A stretch of 46,943 bases of DNA, from positions 1 through 46,943 of the forward strand of contig MEPC01000009.1 in assembly GCA_001769655.1 (NCBI GenBank). Reading direction: 5' to 3'. This document shows positions 23,333 through 32,811 of this stretch, piece by piece. The number at the start of each line of letters is the position of its first letter. The stretch's first letter is position 1. A model generated the notes under the pieces. The model was not told where the DNA came from. It worked only from the letters and a program-made list of their open reading frames with translations, and ran no database searches. A program made the position numbers and the translations under genes. Origin of the DNA: Bacteroidetes bacterium RIFCSPLOWO2_12_FULL_37_12 (GTDB lineage: Bacteria > Bacteroidota > Bacteroidia > 2-12-FULL-37-12).

Positions 23333-25333
23333 ATGCACTTTTCAGAACTTGAAAAATTAATCCTTGATAAACTTTCCAAAGAGCTTCCACGCAACCTCTA
23401 TTACCACGGGGTACATCATACGCGTGGGGTACTCTCAGCGGTCTCTGTTATTGCTAGGGAAGAAAAGGTAAACGAAAAAGAGTTGAATCTGCTTATGACA
23501 GCCGCACTTTTTCATGATACCGGTTTTTTAATCAAATATTATGACAACGAAGGAGAAGGAGCGAAGCTGGCAGGTAAATTACTTCCTTCCTACGGTTTTG
23601 AAAAAGCGGATATAGAAATTATTTGTCAATTGATTATGGCTACCTCTATCCCACAGCAACCTGTTACACTACTCGAAAAAACATTATGCGATGCGGATTT
23701 GGATTACCTCGGAAGAGACGATTTCTTTTCTATTTCCCATGATTTACGCAGGGAATGGAATGAATATGGCAAACCGCACACACTGCTTGAGTGGTATGAA
23801 CAACAAGTTGTTTTTATGAATAAACATTCCTATTTCACCGCAACCGCTAAGAGGTTAAGAGTGGAAAAAAAACAAAAACACGTTGATGAAATTACCCTTT
23901 TGCTTTCTTCTTCCAATAAAATTTTTAAAAAGGTGCAGGAAACAGAAACCTTGAAAAGAATTTTAGACAAGACACATATCATAAGCATAGATACCATTCA
24001 GATATTGAAAAACATTGAATTATTTACAGCATCCAGCGACAAGGTGTTGTCTGATATTTCTTCGTTGTTAAAAATTTTACAAATTCAAAAAAATGAAATC
24101 ATTATCAGAAAAGGAGAACCCGGAAATTGCATGTACATTATTTACGAAGGAACTGTAAAAGTTCATGATGACATTTATACGATTGCAGAACTGGGAACCG
24201 GTAAATTTTTCGGGGAACTTTCCTTACTCGATACAGAACCACGCTCGGCATCAGTGACCGCCATAACCAATTGCACCTTACTCCGCTTAGACCAGGATGA
24301 CTTTTATGCCATTTTCCGGAAATACAATGAAGTGGCGCGGGAAATAATGAAAGTTTTAATAAACAGATTGAGGTCGCAGAATACATCCATTGTAAATGAA
24401 TTTAAAACCCGTGAAAGAAAACTCCGTTCACTCGTGGATGAAAGAACGATGGAATTAAAGGAAACATCGGAAAATCTGGAAAGAGCATTTTCAGAAATAG
24501 AAGAGAAAAATTCAAAATTAGAGCTTGCCTATAAGGATATACGCGACAGCATTGACTATGCCCGGAGAATTCAGGACAGTATCTTGCCTGTAGCCAGTGA
24601 TATGTACAGGATTTTTCCAGAATCATTTATTTTATATAAACCCAAAGACGTTATCAGCGGTGATTTCTATTGGTTTACTGAAATAGGCAATGGACAAGAT
24701 ATTTTTATTGTAGCGGTTGCCGACAGCACAGGGCATGGAGTACCGGGCGCCTTCATGTCAATGATAGGGAATGACTTATTGAATCACATTATTCTGGGAA
24801 AAGGAATACAGGATCCCGGGAAAGTTCTGACGCTTTTAAATCAGGGAATCAAACAATCCTTGAAACAGACCGGAAAAATGAGTGACACTAAGGACGGCAT
24901 GGACATCGCGCTATGTGTATTTGACCGGAAAAAAAACACCTTGCATTTTGCCGGCGCAAACCGTTCCTTATGTTTCTTTCACTTTGAAAAAGAGGGTAAC
25001 CATAAAAAAACGCTTTCCTTGAACGAAATAGTATCTGACCGGACTGCCATCGGAGGTTTTACACCGGATGATTATGTATTTAATACCTATTCGGAAACCA
25101 TTGCCGAAGGGGAAACCATTTACATTTTTACCGATGGATATGCGGATCAATTCGGCGGCATGAAAAATAAAAAATTTATGAAAAAAAATTTAATCACCCT
25201 GCTCGATTCCATAAAAATGCTTCCCATGAATGAACAGCAAAAAATTCTTGATAAACAACATGTAGAATGGATGGGAGAAACAGTGCAGACGGATGACGTG
25301 CTGGTGATTGGAATCAACTATACAAGGGATTAG
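23333..25333 (+). CDS. HD domain + cyclic-nucleotide-binding + SpoIIE-type PP2C phosphatase
   Basis: 666 residues from ATG 23333 (MHFSELEK). Residues ~1-185 are an HD hydrolase-like domain with HHTRG and ALFHDTGF (His61-Asp62). Residues ~235-350 are a cNMP-binding/CRP-type domain with the phosphate-binding cassette-like GKFFGELSLLDTEPRSASV. A coiled coil (~355-405) leads to a SpoIIE/PP2C phosphatase (~405-666) with DVISGDFYW, VADSTGHGVPGAFMSMIG and TDGYADQFGG, the metal-binding aspartates. It is cytoplasmic, with no membrane segment. Likely role: a nucleotide-second-messenger-controlled serine/threonine phosphatase in a partner-switch or stress pathway. No anti-sigma factor or antagonist gene is adjacent. 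The HD domain may itself be degenerate or bind a nucleotide. Confidence 0.88.
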   Translation: MHFSELEKLILDKLSKELPRNLYYHGVHHTRGVLSAVSVIAREEKVNEKELNLLMTAALFHDTGFLIKYYDNEGEGAKLAGKLLPSYGFEKADIEIICQLIMATSIPQQPVTLLEKTLCDADLDYLGRDDFFSISHDLRREWNEYGKPHTLLEWYEQQVVFMNKHSYFTATAKRLRVEKKQKHVDEITLLLSSSNKIFKKVQETETLKRILDKTHIISIDTIQILKNIELFTASSDKVLSDISSLLKILQIQKNEIIIRKGEPGNCMYIIYEGTVKVHDDIYTIAELGTGKFFGELSLLDTEPRSASVTAITNCTLLRLDQDDFYAIFRKYNEVAREIMKVLINRLRSQNTSIVNEFKTRERKLRSLVDERTMELKETSENLERAFSEIEEKNSKLELAYKDIRDSIDYARRIQDSILPVASDMYRIFPESFILYKPKDVISGDFYWFTEIGNGQDIFIVAVADSTGHGVPGAFMSMIGNDLLNHIILGKGIQDPGKVLTLLNQGIKQSLKQTGKMSDTKDGMDIALCVFDRKKNTLHFAGANRSLCFFHFEKEGNHKKTLSLNEIVSDRTAIGGFTPDDYVFNTYSETIAEGETIYIFTDGYADQFGGMKNKKFMKKNLITLLDSIKMLPMNEQQKILDKQHVEWMGETVQTDDVLVIGINYTRD

Positions 25334-25349
25334 TATTAGTTAAACCCGC

Positions 25350-26780
25350 CTACCTCACTACACTGAATATGCCATTCTTAAAATTTTCTTCCTTAGAATT
25401 TTTAATCTGATACAAATATACTCCCTCTTTCAGCTCAACAACCGCTATAAAGTTATTTTTATTTGAAAGGGAGCGCTTGATTAAAATTTTACCGGAAATA
25501 TCCAAAATCGTTAAGTTCAATGTAGTTGTATTTTTAATTCTGAAGTAAATATTTTCGCTCGCAGGATTTGGATATACTGAAATTTCATTATTGGAAATTT
25601 TCTCTTTTATACTGCTTGGTCCAGTTGGTCCCCAAACCGTATAATAACCCCACGCGCCACAAGCGGGATTACCCTGCTCCGATACCCAAACAGCGTAAGT
25701 TCCTACCGGTAAACCTGAAACCGATGCAGTGACACCACCGTTATTCCATAGAAATTCATACGGAGGATTTCCACCCACAGCAGTAACTGTAGCTGAACCA
25801 GTTCCCTGGAAAACATCATTGGAATTTGATTTTGTACCGGTAACCGAAATAGTGACACTGCAACCGCCGGGTGCCACAAAATAGGAACCAACTTTTACAC
25901 ACAAATTGGCATCGGTTGCTGTTACATAATATAATCCGGGAATTAATGAGTTTATGGTTTGTGTATTTGCGAGTGTGCTCCATTGATAGGTGTAGGGCGC
26001 GGCGCCACCGTTAGTTGTTACTGAAGCCGTGCCATCGCCTAATCCAATACCTGTTTCTTTGGTTCCGCTCATTGAAATCTTAAAACCATCGCAGGATGGA
26101 AGATTTATTACAATAGCATCCAGATAAAATTCACTTCCACTCACAGGAGTCGGTATTGGTGGCTTTGGTACTCCAAATGCAGAAAGATCAGGGATGGAAC
26201 CAATGCTTGATGTTGCAAAAATATTGATGGTGTCAGGCGCTGAACTGGAATAATAAACTACGGGTATGTTTACGTTAGTCCAGTTGGTAACTTGGGTACT
26301 TGAAAAAAAAGATGCCTCTCCAACTGTTTCGGTTTCACCTTTGGTTGAATTCCAACGGGTTAATTCCAGATGAAATCCGCCAATGTCACTGCCGGATGGT
26401 TTTGATTTGTATTTGAAGTCAATGGAAATGGGTCTTTGTGAATAGGGCGCACCGGGATTTACAAATGATCCCAGTTGTATTCCTCCACCATACGGATTAG
26501 GCAACGGTGTAGCAGGACCGAAAGTTCCAAAAACAGAAAAGTTCGGACAATCCGGACAACTGCCGGTTACCATTTTTACGGAATTGGATGCCTGCCCGGG
26601 ATTTGTGTTTTCTTTAAAAACAGTTTGAGCCCCTCCATTGGGCTCTGTAATGTAATTGGAAGTTACCCACCCATCAGGTTCATTTCCAGACCATCCCTCA
26701 AAATTGAGATTGGTTTGAGCATTAGAAAGGTTGCAGAAAATATAAGTCCCTGCAATTAAATAAAAGATTTTTCTTTTCAT
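25350..26780 (-). CDS. Secreted T9SS cargo protein with SprB-like repeats
   Basis: 476 residues. A signal peptide ends near LSNAQ (about 22). The N-terminal ~200 residues look like a carbohydrate-binding/jelly-roll domain (EGWSGNEPDGW ... FYLDAIVINLP). Then come two SprB/PKD-like repeats, each with GTGSATVTAVGGNPPYEFLW-type sequence, and a C-terminal T9SS type A sorting domain (EISVYPNPASENIYF ... GVYLYQIKN). Expected to be exported across the outer membrane and attached to the cell surface or released. No catalytic motif seen. Upstream there is a TACCTTCG box (one mismatch to TAnnTTTG) and a hairpin in the leader. Confidence 0.85.
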   Translation of the reverse strand: MKRKIFYLIAGTYIFCNLSNAQTNLNFEGWSGNEPDGWVTSNYITEPNGGAQTVFKENTNPGQASNSVKMVTGSCPDCPNFSVFGTFGPATPLPNPYGGGIQLGSFVNPGAPYSQRPISIDFKYKSKPSGSDIGGFHLELTRWNSTKGETETVGEASFFSSTQVTNWTNVNIPVVYYSSSAPDTINIFATSSIGSIPDLSAFGVPKPPIPTPVSGSEFYLDAIVINLPSCDGFKISMSGTKETGIGLGDGTASVTTNGGAAPYTYQWSTLANTQTINSLIPGLYYVTATDANLCVKVGSYFVAPGGCSVTISVTGTKSNSNDVFQGTGSATVTAVGGNPPYEFLWNNGGVTASVSGLPVGTYAVWVSEQGNPACGAWGYYTVWGPTGPSSIKEKISNNEISVYPNPASENIYFRIKNTTTLNLTILDISGKILIKRSLSNKNNFIAVVELKEGVYLYQIKNSKEENFKNGIFSVVR

Positions 26781-26800
26781 GATTGTTTTTATTGGTGTAG

Positions 26801-26821
26801 AAACGGGTCTTAAACCCGTTT
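26801..26821. repeat. Leader hairpin AAACGGGT-CTTAA-ACCCGTTT
   Basis: Perfect 8-bp arms (26801-26808, 26814-26821) with a 5-nt loop, located 20 nt upstream of the minus-strand T9SS cargo gene start, between it and a candidate -7 box. No T-run; could be a short intergenic repeat or a leader structure. Confidence 0.55.
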
Positions 26822-26878
26822 AGTTAAATTTGAATGGTGCGAAGGTAGGATATTTTTATTATTTATGCAAAAATATAA

Positions 26879-26962
26879 AGTCACGCAAAGACGCAAAGAA
26901 TTAAGACCGCAGAGAAAAAAAATCATTTATGATTTTTTTCTTAGCGACTTAGCGTGACAACT
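26879..26962. repeat. MITE-like inverted repeat GTCACGCAAAG...
   Basis: GTCACGCAAAGACGCAAAGAA on the left pairs imperfectly with TTCTTAGCGACTTAGCGTGAC on the right (outer GTCACGC/GCGTGAC perfect). The centre contains the palindrome AAAAATCATTTATGATTTTT. About 84 bp, noncoding, resembling small palindromic insertion elements. Confidence 0.6.
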
Positions 26963-27049
26963 TTTATAGATACTTAGCCGTTACCTTATAAGTTATTTTT
27001 TTTTCCTAATTTACCAACTCAATTTTATAAAGTGCCGTTTATAACGTAC

Positions 27050-27480
27050 AAAAACGTCAGCAGAAAAACATGCATGATGTGCCAAAATTGCCACTTCCTC
27101 CGTCATGGAAAACTCCGGCACGACTTTATTTTATAAGGATGGACTTTAGTCCTTCCTTCAAATATCTGCGGTTTTTTGTAATAAGTGCCGTAGGCACGAT
27201 TAAATTTTGTAAGGATGGACTTTAGTCCGTCCTCCAAATCTGTACGTTCTATGGCTAAGAGTGCCGTAGGCACGATTCATATCAGATCCTCATAAATGTA
27301 TCTTTCATCATACGATACTTCAAACTTTTTCAATAACTGCAGATACTCTTCCCTGAAAGTTTGTTTTTTTATGTTTCGTTCCTACGGAACTTAAGGGTCT
27401 GAAGTCAGAAGTTACAACAACGGACTTCAGTCCGTTGTTACAATATGAACCGTTCCTACGGAACTGATTTTATTTAGTAA
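27050..27480. repeat. REP-type palindrome region B with transposase remnant
   Basis: Two tandem ~75-bp units, each containing GTGCCGTAGGCACGATT-like and GGACTTTAGTCC-like palindromes (about 27116-27272), then the transposase fragment at 27277-27375, then GTTCCTACGGAAC (13-bp palindrome) and CAACGGACTTCAGTCCGTTG (9-bp arms). Same family and orientation as region A at 22920-23180. The rest of the gap (27481-27659) shows no feature I recognise. Confidence 0.75.
27277..27375 (-). pseudogene. 3' fragment of REP-associated (Y1/IS200-type) transposase
   Basis: The minus-strand frame reads KKQTFREEYLQLLKKFEV followed by SYDERYIYEDLI and TGA (27279-27277). This is the typical C-terminus of Bacteroidota TnpA-REP proteins. 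The catalytic HUH and Tyr region is gone, and sequence 5' of it is palindrome-rich noncoding DNA. In-frame here, unlike the frameshifted copy at 23019-23114. Confidence 0.65.
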
Positions 27481-27659
27481 GATACCGTGGCATATTATTA
27501 ATCCTGATAAAATAAAAAAGCAAAGATAAATCCTTTACAGCACCTGAAAATAAGAATTAGCCAGGGTAAGTTCTATTATGAAATTTGGCAAAAATTTATT
27601 AAATTTACACCTTCGAAAAATCTACAATAAATATGCTTACCCTTTTTAATCTAAACATC

Positions 27660-30600
27660 ATGAAAACAAAACCAATCTTTCTCATTCTTTATATTTTTTT
27701 AATTCAACATACCTATGCACAATACTCAAAGTATGAATGGGCAAAAAGCGCAAGAGGAAATGGTTTTGACAATGGCTATAGTTGTGCTACCGATGCAATA
27801 GGCAACATCATCGTAACAGGTTATTTTTCTAGTTCTTCTATTACCTTTGGAACTACTACTCTGCACAATGTCGCAAGCGAAGATATTTTTATTGTGAAAT
27901 ATGACCTAAACGGAAATGTTCTCTGGGCGAAAAGCGCAGGAGGAATTTCGGACGAAATAGGAAGAAGCTGCGTTGTTGATGGGGGGGGCAATATAATTTT
28001 AATGGGTATTTTTAAAAGTTCTTCTATCACGTTTGGAACAACTACTTTATCCAATACTGGTGATTGTAATTTATTTATTGTGAAATATGACGCAAACGGG
28101 AATGTCCTTTGGGCGAAAAGCGAAGGTGGAATCAATTTTGATCAAGGTAATAGTTGCTCAACTGATGCAAATGGGAATATTATTGTAACGGGTTTTTTTT
28201 CTAGTCCTTCTATCACCTTTGGAACAATTACTTTAACCAATAAATATGCTGGAAATTGGGATATTTTTATTGTGAAATATGACCCAAACGGAAATGTTCT
28301 CTGGGCGAAAAGCGCAGGTGGAACATCTGGTGATAATAGTTTTACTTGTGCGACAGATACCAATAAGAATATTATTGTAATGGGACAATTTGGAAGTTCT
28401 ACCATCACTTTTGGGTCTACTATTTTAACCAAAACAGATTCATCTATTACGGATATGTTCATTACAAAATTTGATGCAAACGGAAATGTTCTCTGGGCGA
28501 GAAACATGGGAGGAACCTCTTATTATGAAGGTTATCATTGCACAACCGACATCAATGGGAATATCATCCTAATGGGTTTATTTGGGAAATCTTCCATCAC
28601 CTTCGGAACAACTATTTTATCAAATGCTGGGTATTCTGATGTGTTTATTGTTAAATATGACCCGGACGGAAATGTTCTCTGGGCGAAAAGTGTTGGTGGC
28701 TCTAAAGCTGATGTTGGCAATGGTTGTGCAACCGATGCCAAAGGGAATATCATCATAACAGGTGATTTTGAGAGTCCTACCATGGCATTTGGAACAAAAA
28801 TTTTAACAACTGTCGGATATTCAGACATGTTTATTGGGAAATATGACCTGAGTGGAAATGTACTTTGGGCAAAAAGTGCGGGAGGAACTAGTGATGATAG
28901 AGGTTCTAGTTGTGCTACCGATATGGGTGGAAATATTATTGTAACTGGTTATTTTAATCGTTATTCCATCACCTTCGGTACTTTAACATTAAATAATTCA
29001 GGGTATAATGATATTTTTATCGCAAAATTAAAACCAATAAATATTTACGGTAGTGTTTTTAACGACATCAGCAATGATTGTAACCAGAGTTCAACCGAAA
29101 TTGGTTTATTTAATAGAAATCAAATATTAAACCCAGGCAATATCATTGTGCAAACAAACAATGAAGGATTCTGGTATGTTGATAATCTCCCTTCAGGAAA
29201 CTACACAATCACCGCCGATACCTCCGGCAAATGGAAACCAACCTGCCCTGTGACACAAAATTTCACCGTTGTCCATCCCGATTCTGTCACTGAAGGCCCT
29301 AACTTTGGTTTCATCTCTACAGAACCTTGCCCTCAACCGGATGTCTCTATCAATATGCCCTTCATGCGCCGCTGTTTCAATAACCAGAATGTATATGTAA
29401 ATGCCTGCAATGAAAATATCGCCACAGGTGCATTGAATAACGCTTATGTACTTGTGCAGTTGGATACCTTACTGAGTTTGCAATCTTCCACATTAACGTA
29501 TTCTGATTTGGGAGACAATAAATATCGCTTCGACATCGGTAATCTAAACCCGGGTCAGTGTCAGAATTTTTCTATCGCATGTTCCTTAAGCTGTAACGCA
29601 ATTCAAGGTCAGACCCTGTGCATGTCAGCAAATTTATTCCCCGCAGATTCCTGCGTTTTTGATACTATTCCGGATATTAACGTAGGAACCACACCCTGCA
29701 CACTTCCCTGGGATAAATCATCTTTGAAAGTGGAAGCAAGTTGCGTTAGTGACACTATCGGTGGTAAAGCAGTACGCTTTGTGATATATAACACCGGCGA
29801 ACCCGGAGGCGGTGACATGAAGTGTCACAGCCCCGTTCGTTTATACATAGACGGTGTGCTTACTCAGTTAGATTCTGTAAAACTTATTGGCGGTGACAGC
29901 ATGGTGTATGTTTATTCCGGTGACGGAAGAACTTATCGCTTAGAAGCAGACCAGCATCCCAAACATCCCGGGAATTCACATCCAAACGCATGCATTGAAT
30001 TATGTGGCGAAACGATGTTCTGGCAACCGGGTTTAATTACGGCACTTCCCAATGACGATGCCGACCCCGTGGTGGATATTTATTGCGGAGTTGTCACAGG
30101 TGCCTATGACCCCAACGATAAAACGGGCTATCCAACCGGTGTTGATTCTACGCGCAATCTCTATCCCAACCAGGCGCTGGAATATGTAATTCGATTCCAG
30201 AATACGGGTACCGATACGGCGTTTACTGTGGTAATCCGAGATACGTTAGATACCGATCTGGATATTTTTACAGTGCAATCCGGAGCATCCAGCCATAATT
30301 ATTCATTCCGGCTCTATGGACAAAGAATTCTGGAGTGGACTTTTAACAATATTCTTTTACCCGACAGCAACAAGAACGAGCCTGGCAGTCACGGTTTTGT
30401 TTCTTTTAAAGTAGAGCAAAATAAAAATTTACCCAACGGAAAAAAAATAGAAAACTCAGCAGGAATTTATTTTGATTTCAACGCACCGGTTATTACCAAT
30501 GCCACTTTACATACGGTTAATGACGGAGTTAAAAAAATAACTACCGGCACTAAAGTTATCCCTATTCAAAAAAGTAAAAATAATTTTGTAAAAATTTATC

Positions 30601-30839
30601 CCAACCCAATTCATGGTTTGGCTGTAATAAAAATAACCGGTTCTTCCATTACTTCCGGTACAAAAATTACGTGCAGGATTTATAACCTGTTGGGGAAGGA
30701 AGTAACGCAACAATGCAACTTAAATAGGAGTGGGGATGAATATATCATTGAGCGGGGCAGTTTGAAGAGTGGTGTTTATTTTTATCATCTCACCGGAGCA
30801 AACTTTATTTCAATGAATGGAATGATGGTGGTGGAGTGA
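27660..30839 (+). CDS. Large T9SS cargo protein with seven SBBP-type beta-propeller repeats
   Basis: Start chosen at ATG 27660, which gives a normal signal peptide ending near HTYAQ; an upstream ATG at 27633 adds nine residues. Residues ~20-470 hold seven repeats of about 60 residues with the pattern GNIIVTGYFxSxSITFG ... DIFIVKYDxNGNVLWAKSAGG, probably one beta-propeller. Then come an SdrD-B-like domain (GSVFNDISNDC), a CARDB/DUF11-like domain with LEYVIRFQNTGTDTAF, and a C-terminal T9SS type A domain (VKIYPNPIHG ... GVYFYHL). Predicted cell-surface or released adhesin or structural protein. No enzymatic motif. Confidence 0.88.
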   Translation: MKTKPIFLILYIFLIQHTYAQYSKYEWAKSARGNGFDNGYSCATDAIGNIIVTGYFSSSSITFGTTTLHNVASEDIFIVKYDLNGNVLWAKSAGGISDEIGRSCVVDGGGNIILMGIFKSSSITFGTTTLSNTGDCNLFIVKYDANGNVLWAKSEGGINFDQGNSCSTDANGNIIVTGFFSSPSITFGTITLTNKYAGNWDIFIVKYDPNGNVLWAKSAGGTSGDNSFTCATDTNKNIIVMGQFGSSTITFGSTILTKTDSSITDMFITKFDANGNVLWARNMGGTSYYEGYHCTTDINGNIILMGLFGKSSITFGTTILSNAGYSDVFIVKYDPDGNVLWAKSVGGSKADVGNGCATDAKGNIIITGDFESPTMAFGTKILTTVGYSDMFIGKYDLSGNVLWAKSAGGTSDDRGSSCATDMGGNIIVTGYFNRYSITFGTLTLNNSGYNDIFIAKLKPINIYGSVFNDISNDCNQSSTEIGLFNRNQILNPGNIIVQTNNEGFWYVDNLPSGNYTITADTSGKWKPTCPVTQNFTVVHPDSVTEGPNFGFISTEPCPQPDVSINMPFMRRCFNNQNVYVNACNENIATGALNNAYVLVQLDTLLSLQSSTLTYSDLGDNKYRFDIGNLNPGQCQNFSIACSLSCNAIQGQTLCMSANLFPADSCVFDTIPDINVGTTPCTLPWDKSSLKVEASCVSDTIGGKAVRFVIYNTGEPGGGDMKCHSPVRLYIDGVLTQLDSVKLIGGDSMVYVYSGDGRTYRLEADQHPKHPGNSHPNACIELCGETMFWQPGLITALPNDDADPVVDIYCGVVTGAYDPNDKTGYPTGVDSTRNLYPNQALEYVIRFQNTGTDTAFTVVIRDTLDTDLDIFTVQSGASSHNYSFRLYGQRILEWTFNNILLPDSNKNEPGSHGFVSFKVEQNKNLPNGKKIENSAGIYFDFNAPVITNATLHTVNDGVKKITTGTKVIPIQKSKNNFVKIYPNPIHGLAVIKITGSSITSGTKITCRIYNLLGKEVTQQCNLNRSGDEYIIERGSLKSGVYFYHLTGANFISMNGMMVVE

Positions 30840-30913
30840 AGTGTCGGAGTAATGTTAAGTAGTAATAAAAATTAGTTATTTCTTGTTTAGTGTTATATGT
30901 TTTTTTCCTAAAA

Positions 30914-31705
30914 TCAGAGTTTATTTGTCACTATTTCCCCCTTCATAAACAATACTCCCTGCCCGCTGATTTCCACTCTCTCCCCCAAGTGCCTGCATTT
31001 AAAAAAAGCGCCTCTCTCTGAAAGCTGTCTGGCAGTCATAAAGGTCTTGTTCAGGCGGTTGCTCCAGTAAGGTGTTAGAGCGGTATGCGCCGAGCCGGTA
31101 GCAGGGTCTTCGTTTATCCCATAAGCAGGCGCAAAATAACGCGATACAAAATCAGTGTCACTGCCTTTGGTTGTAATGATTACGCCCCGCATGCCCAATT
31201 GAGAAATTTTTTCAAAATCCGGCTTTATAGTTTCAATCTGTTTTTTATTTTTTAAAATAAATAGTACATCTTCTTTTCCATGGTAAATTTCCAACGGTTT
31301 CAAATCAAAACAATTCAGATACTTCCGGCTGAATGTAATTTTTTTAATTTTATCGGCAGGAAAATTTAACGTTAGCCAGTTTTTGTTTTTAGTGACACTC
31401 AATTCCCCGCTTCTTGAATAAAAGAAAATGACACTCTTTTTATATCCCAATTCATTAAATAAAACAAATGCGGAGGCAAGGGTGGCATGCCCGCACAGGT
31501 CCACTTCTGCCTTAGGGGTAAACCAGCGAATATGAAATCCCTTGGCTGTTTTTACAAAATATGCGGTCTCCGATAAATTATTCTCCATGGCAATTTTCTG
31601 AAGAATTTCATCCCTGAGCCATCTTATTAAAGGAATGACAGCGGCGGGATTGCCTGAAAATAATTTGTCGGTGAAGGCATCTACCTGGAAGAGAGGGAAG
31701 CGCAT
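30914..31705 (-). CDS. PhzF-family isomerase/epimerase-like protein
   Basis: A 263-residue protein with the PhzF start FPLFQVDAFTDKLFSGNPAAV, the catalytic glutamate in NLSETAY (about 43), RWFTPKAEVDLCGHATLASA, and DPATGSAHTALTPYW near the C-terminus. The family adopts a diaminopimelate-epimerase-like fold and includes phenazine-pathway isomerases, but most bacterial members, like E. coli YddE, have no known substrate. No phenazine genes are nearby, so a housekeeping or detoxification role is more likely. Length is normal for the family. Confidence 0.88.
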   Translation of the reverse strand: MRFPLFQVDAFTDKLFSGNPAAVIPLIRWLRDEILQKIAMENNLSETAYFVKTAKGFHIRWFTPKAEVDLCGHATLASAFVLFNELGYKKSVIFFYSRSGELSVTKNKNWLTLNFPADKIKKITFSRKYLNCFDLKPLEIYHGKEDVLFILKNKKQIETIKPDFEKISQLGMRGVIITTKGSDTDFVSRYFAPAYGINEDPATGSAHTALTPYWSNRLNKTFMTARQLSERGAFFKCRHLGERVEISGQGVLFMKGEIVTNKL

Positions 31706-31759
31706 GCGGGGGTATAAAAAAAGTTATTTGTGCGCTAATTTATTAAAATATTGTCATTT

Positions 31760-31831
31760 AACCATCTAACCATCCAACCATCCAACCATCCAACCATCCA
31801 AACAACCATCTAACCACCTAACCATCCAACC
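31760..31831. repeat. Octamer tandem repeat AACCATCC
   Basis: About nine copies of AACCATCC/AACCATCT/AACCACCT over 72 bp, broken once by AAAC. It lies in the divergent gap between phzF and the lipid kinase, just upstream of the kinase promoter. Likely a slippage-prone intergenic tract. Confidence 0.85.
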
Positions 31832-31860
31832 CTATTCCCTCTAATTTTCATATTTCTGAT

Positions 31861-31868
31861 TACCTTTG
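31861..31868 (+). promoter_or_regulatory. -7 box TACCTTTG of the lipid kinase gene
   Basis: Exact TAnnTTTG match ending 18 nt before the TTG start at 31887. The -33 element is not a clear TTTG. Confidence 0.5.
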
Positions 31869-31886
31869 TCCTACATATAAATCAAC

Positions 31887-32756
31887 TTGAAAAAAATCAG
31901 ATTCATCATAAACCCTGCTTCCGGAACCAAAAGCAAACATTCCATTCCGGAATTAATCAGGTCATTGCTCGATAAAAAAATTTTTGAACCGGAAATTATT
32001 TTTACCGGATACAAAAATCATGGAACCGCACTTGCTCGGGAGGCAATTGAGAAAGGGATAGAAATTGTATGTGCATGTGGCGGCGATGGTACGGTGAATG
32101 AAATTGCAGGCGTGTTGCGATTCAGCGAAACCACATTGGCAATTGTTCCAACCGGTTCAGGAAATGGATTGGCAAGAGATTTAAAAATTTCTACCCACCC
32201 GGAAAAGGCAATTTCTAACTTGAACAATCCTAAAGTAATAAAAATAGATACCTGTACCATGAATGAAATTCCTTTTTTTGTGGGAGCAGGTATTGGTTTT
32301 GATGCACATATCAGCGAAAAATTTTCACACAGCAAAACACGGGGCTTCAAAACCTATATATTCCTTGTCCTTAGGGAATGGTTTAATTATCATGAAAAAG
32401 AATTTTCCCTTCAATACGATGATAAAAAAGAAACGTTTAAGTCATTTATTTTTACGGTTGCTAATACCTCACAATACGGGAATAATGTTAAGATAGCGCC
32501 TCAAGCAAGTGTAATGGATGGAATGATGGATGTTTGTCTTATAAAAAAACCTTCTTTGATACAATGTTTCCAAACCGCTTACCTGCTATTTACCGGAAGT
32601 ATTGACAAAAGTAAACTAACAACCTCTTTTCAAACTAACTCGCTTAGTGTACATACAAACGAAAAATGCGGGCATGTGGATGGGGAACCTGTTTTAATAG
32701 ACGGAAAAGCTGAATTTAAAATTTTCCCGCAAAGTTTGAAGGTGATGGTTGGATGA
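31887..32756 (+). CDS. YegS/DagK-family lipid kinase
   Basis: 289 residues starting at TTG (KKIRFIINPASGTKSK is the regular family N-terminus). It has NPASG (9-13), the nucleotide-binding GGDGTVNEIA (about 65), PTGSGNGLARDL (about 92) and GAGIGFDAHIS (about 132). The family phosphorylates diacylglycerol or related lipids with ATP at the membrane; sphingosine-like substrates are possible in Bacteroidota. The length is normal. The rpmH promoter lies over its 3' end. Confidence 0.88.
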   Translation: MKKIRFIINPASGTKSKHSIPELIRSLLDKKIFEPEIIFTGYKNHGTALAREAIEKGIEIVCACGGDGTVNEIAGVLRFSETTLAIVPTGSGNGLARDLKISTHPEKAISNLNNPKVIKIDTCTMNEIPFFVGAGIGFDAHISEKFSHSKTRGFKTYIFLVLREWFNYHEKEFSLQYDDKKETFKSFIFTVANTSQYGNNVKIAPQASVMDGMMDVCLIKKPSLIQCFQTAYLLFTGSIDKSKLTTSFQTNSLSVHTNEKCGHVDGEPVLIDGKAEFKIFPQSLKVMVG

Positions 32757-32779
32757 TTAGCATTTTTTATGTAAGTTTG
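32749..32779 (+). promoter_or_regulatory. rpmH promoter
   Basis: TTG (32749-32751), 20-bp spacer, exact -7 box TAAGTTTG (32772-32779). It starts inside the last codons of the lipid kinase gene and lies 32 nt before the rpmH ATG. Confidence 0.55.
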
Positions 32780-32811
32780 CCGCTGAATTTCCAAACCAAT
32801 AATTATCCATC

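Noticed and set aside
27821-28828. Long minus-strand frames opposite the beta-propeller repeats
   Set aside because: They mirror the repeated coding sequence of the T9SS gene and have no start signals or recognisable domains.
30914-31705. Phenazine biosynthesis gene
   Set aside because: PhzF homologues are widespread without phenazine pathways, and no other phz gene is in the window.
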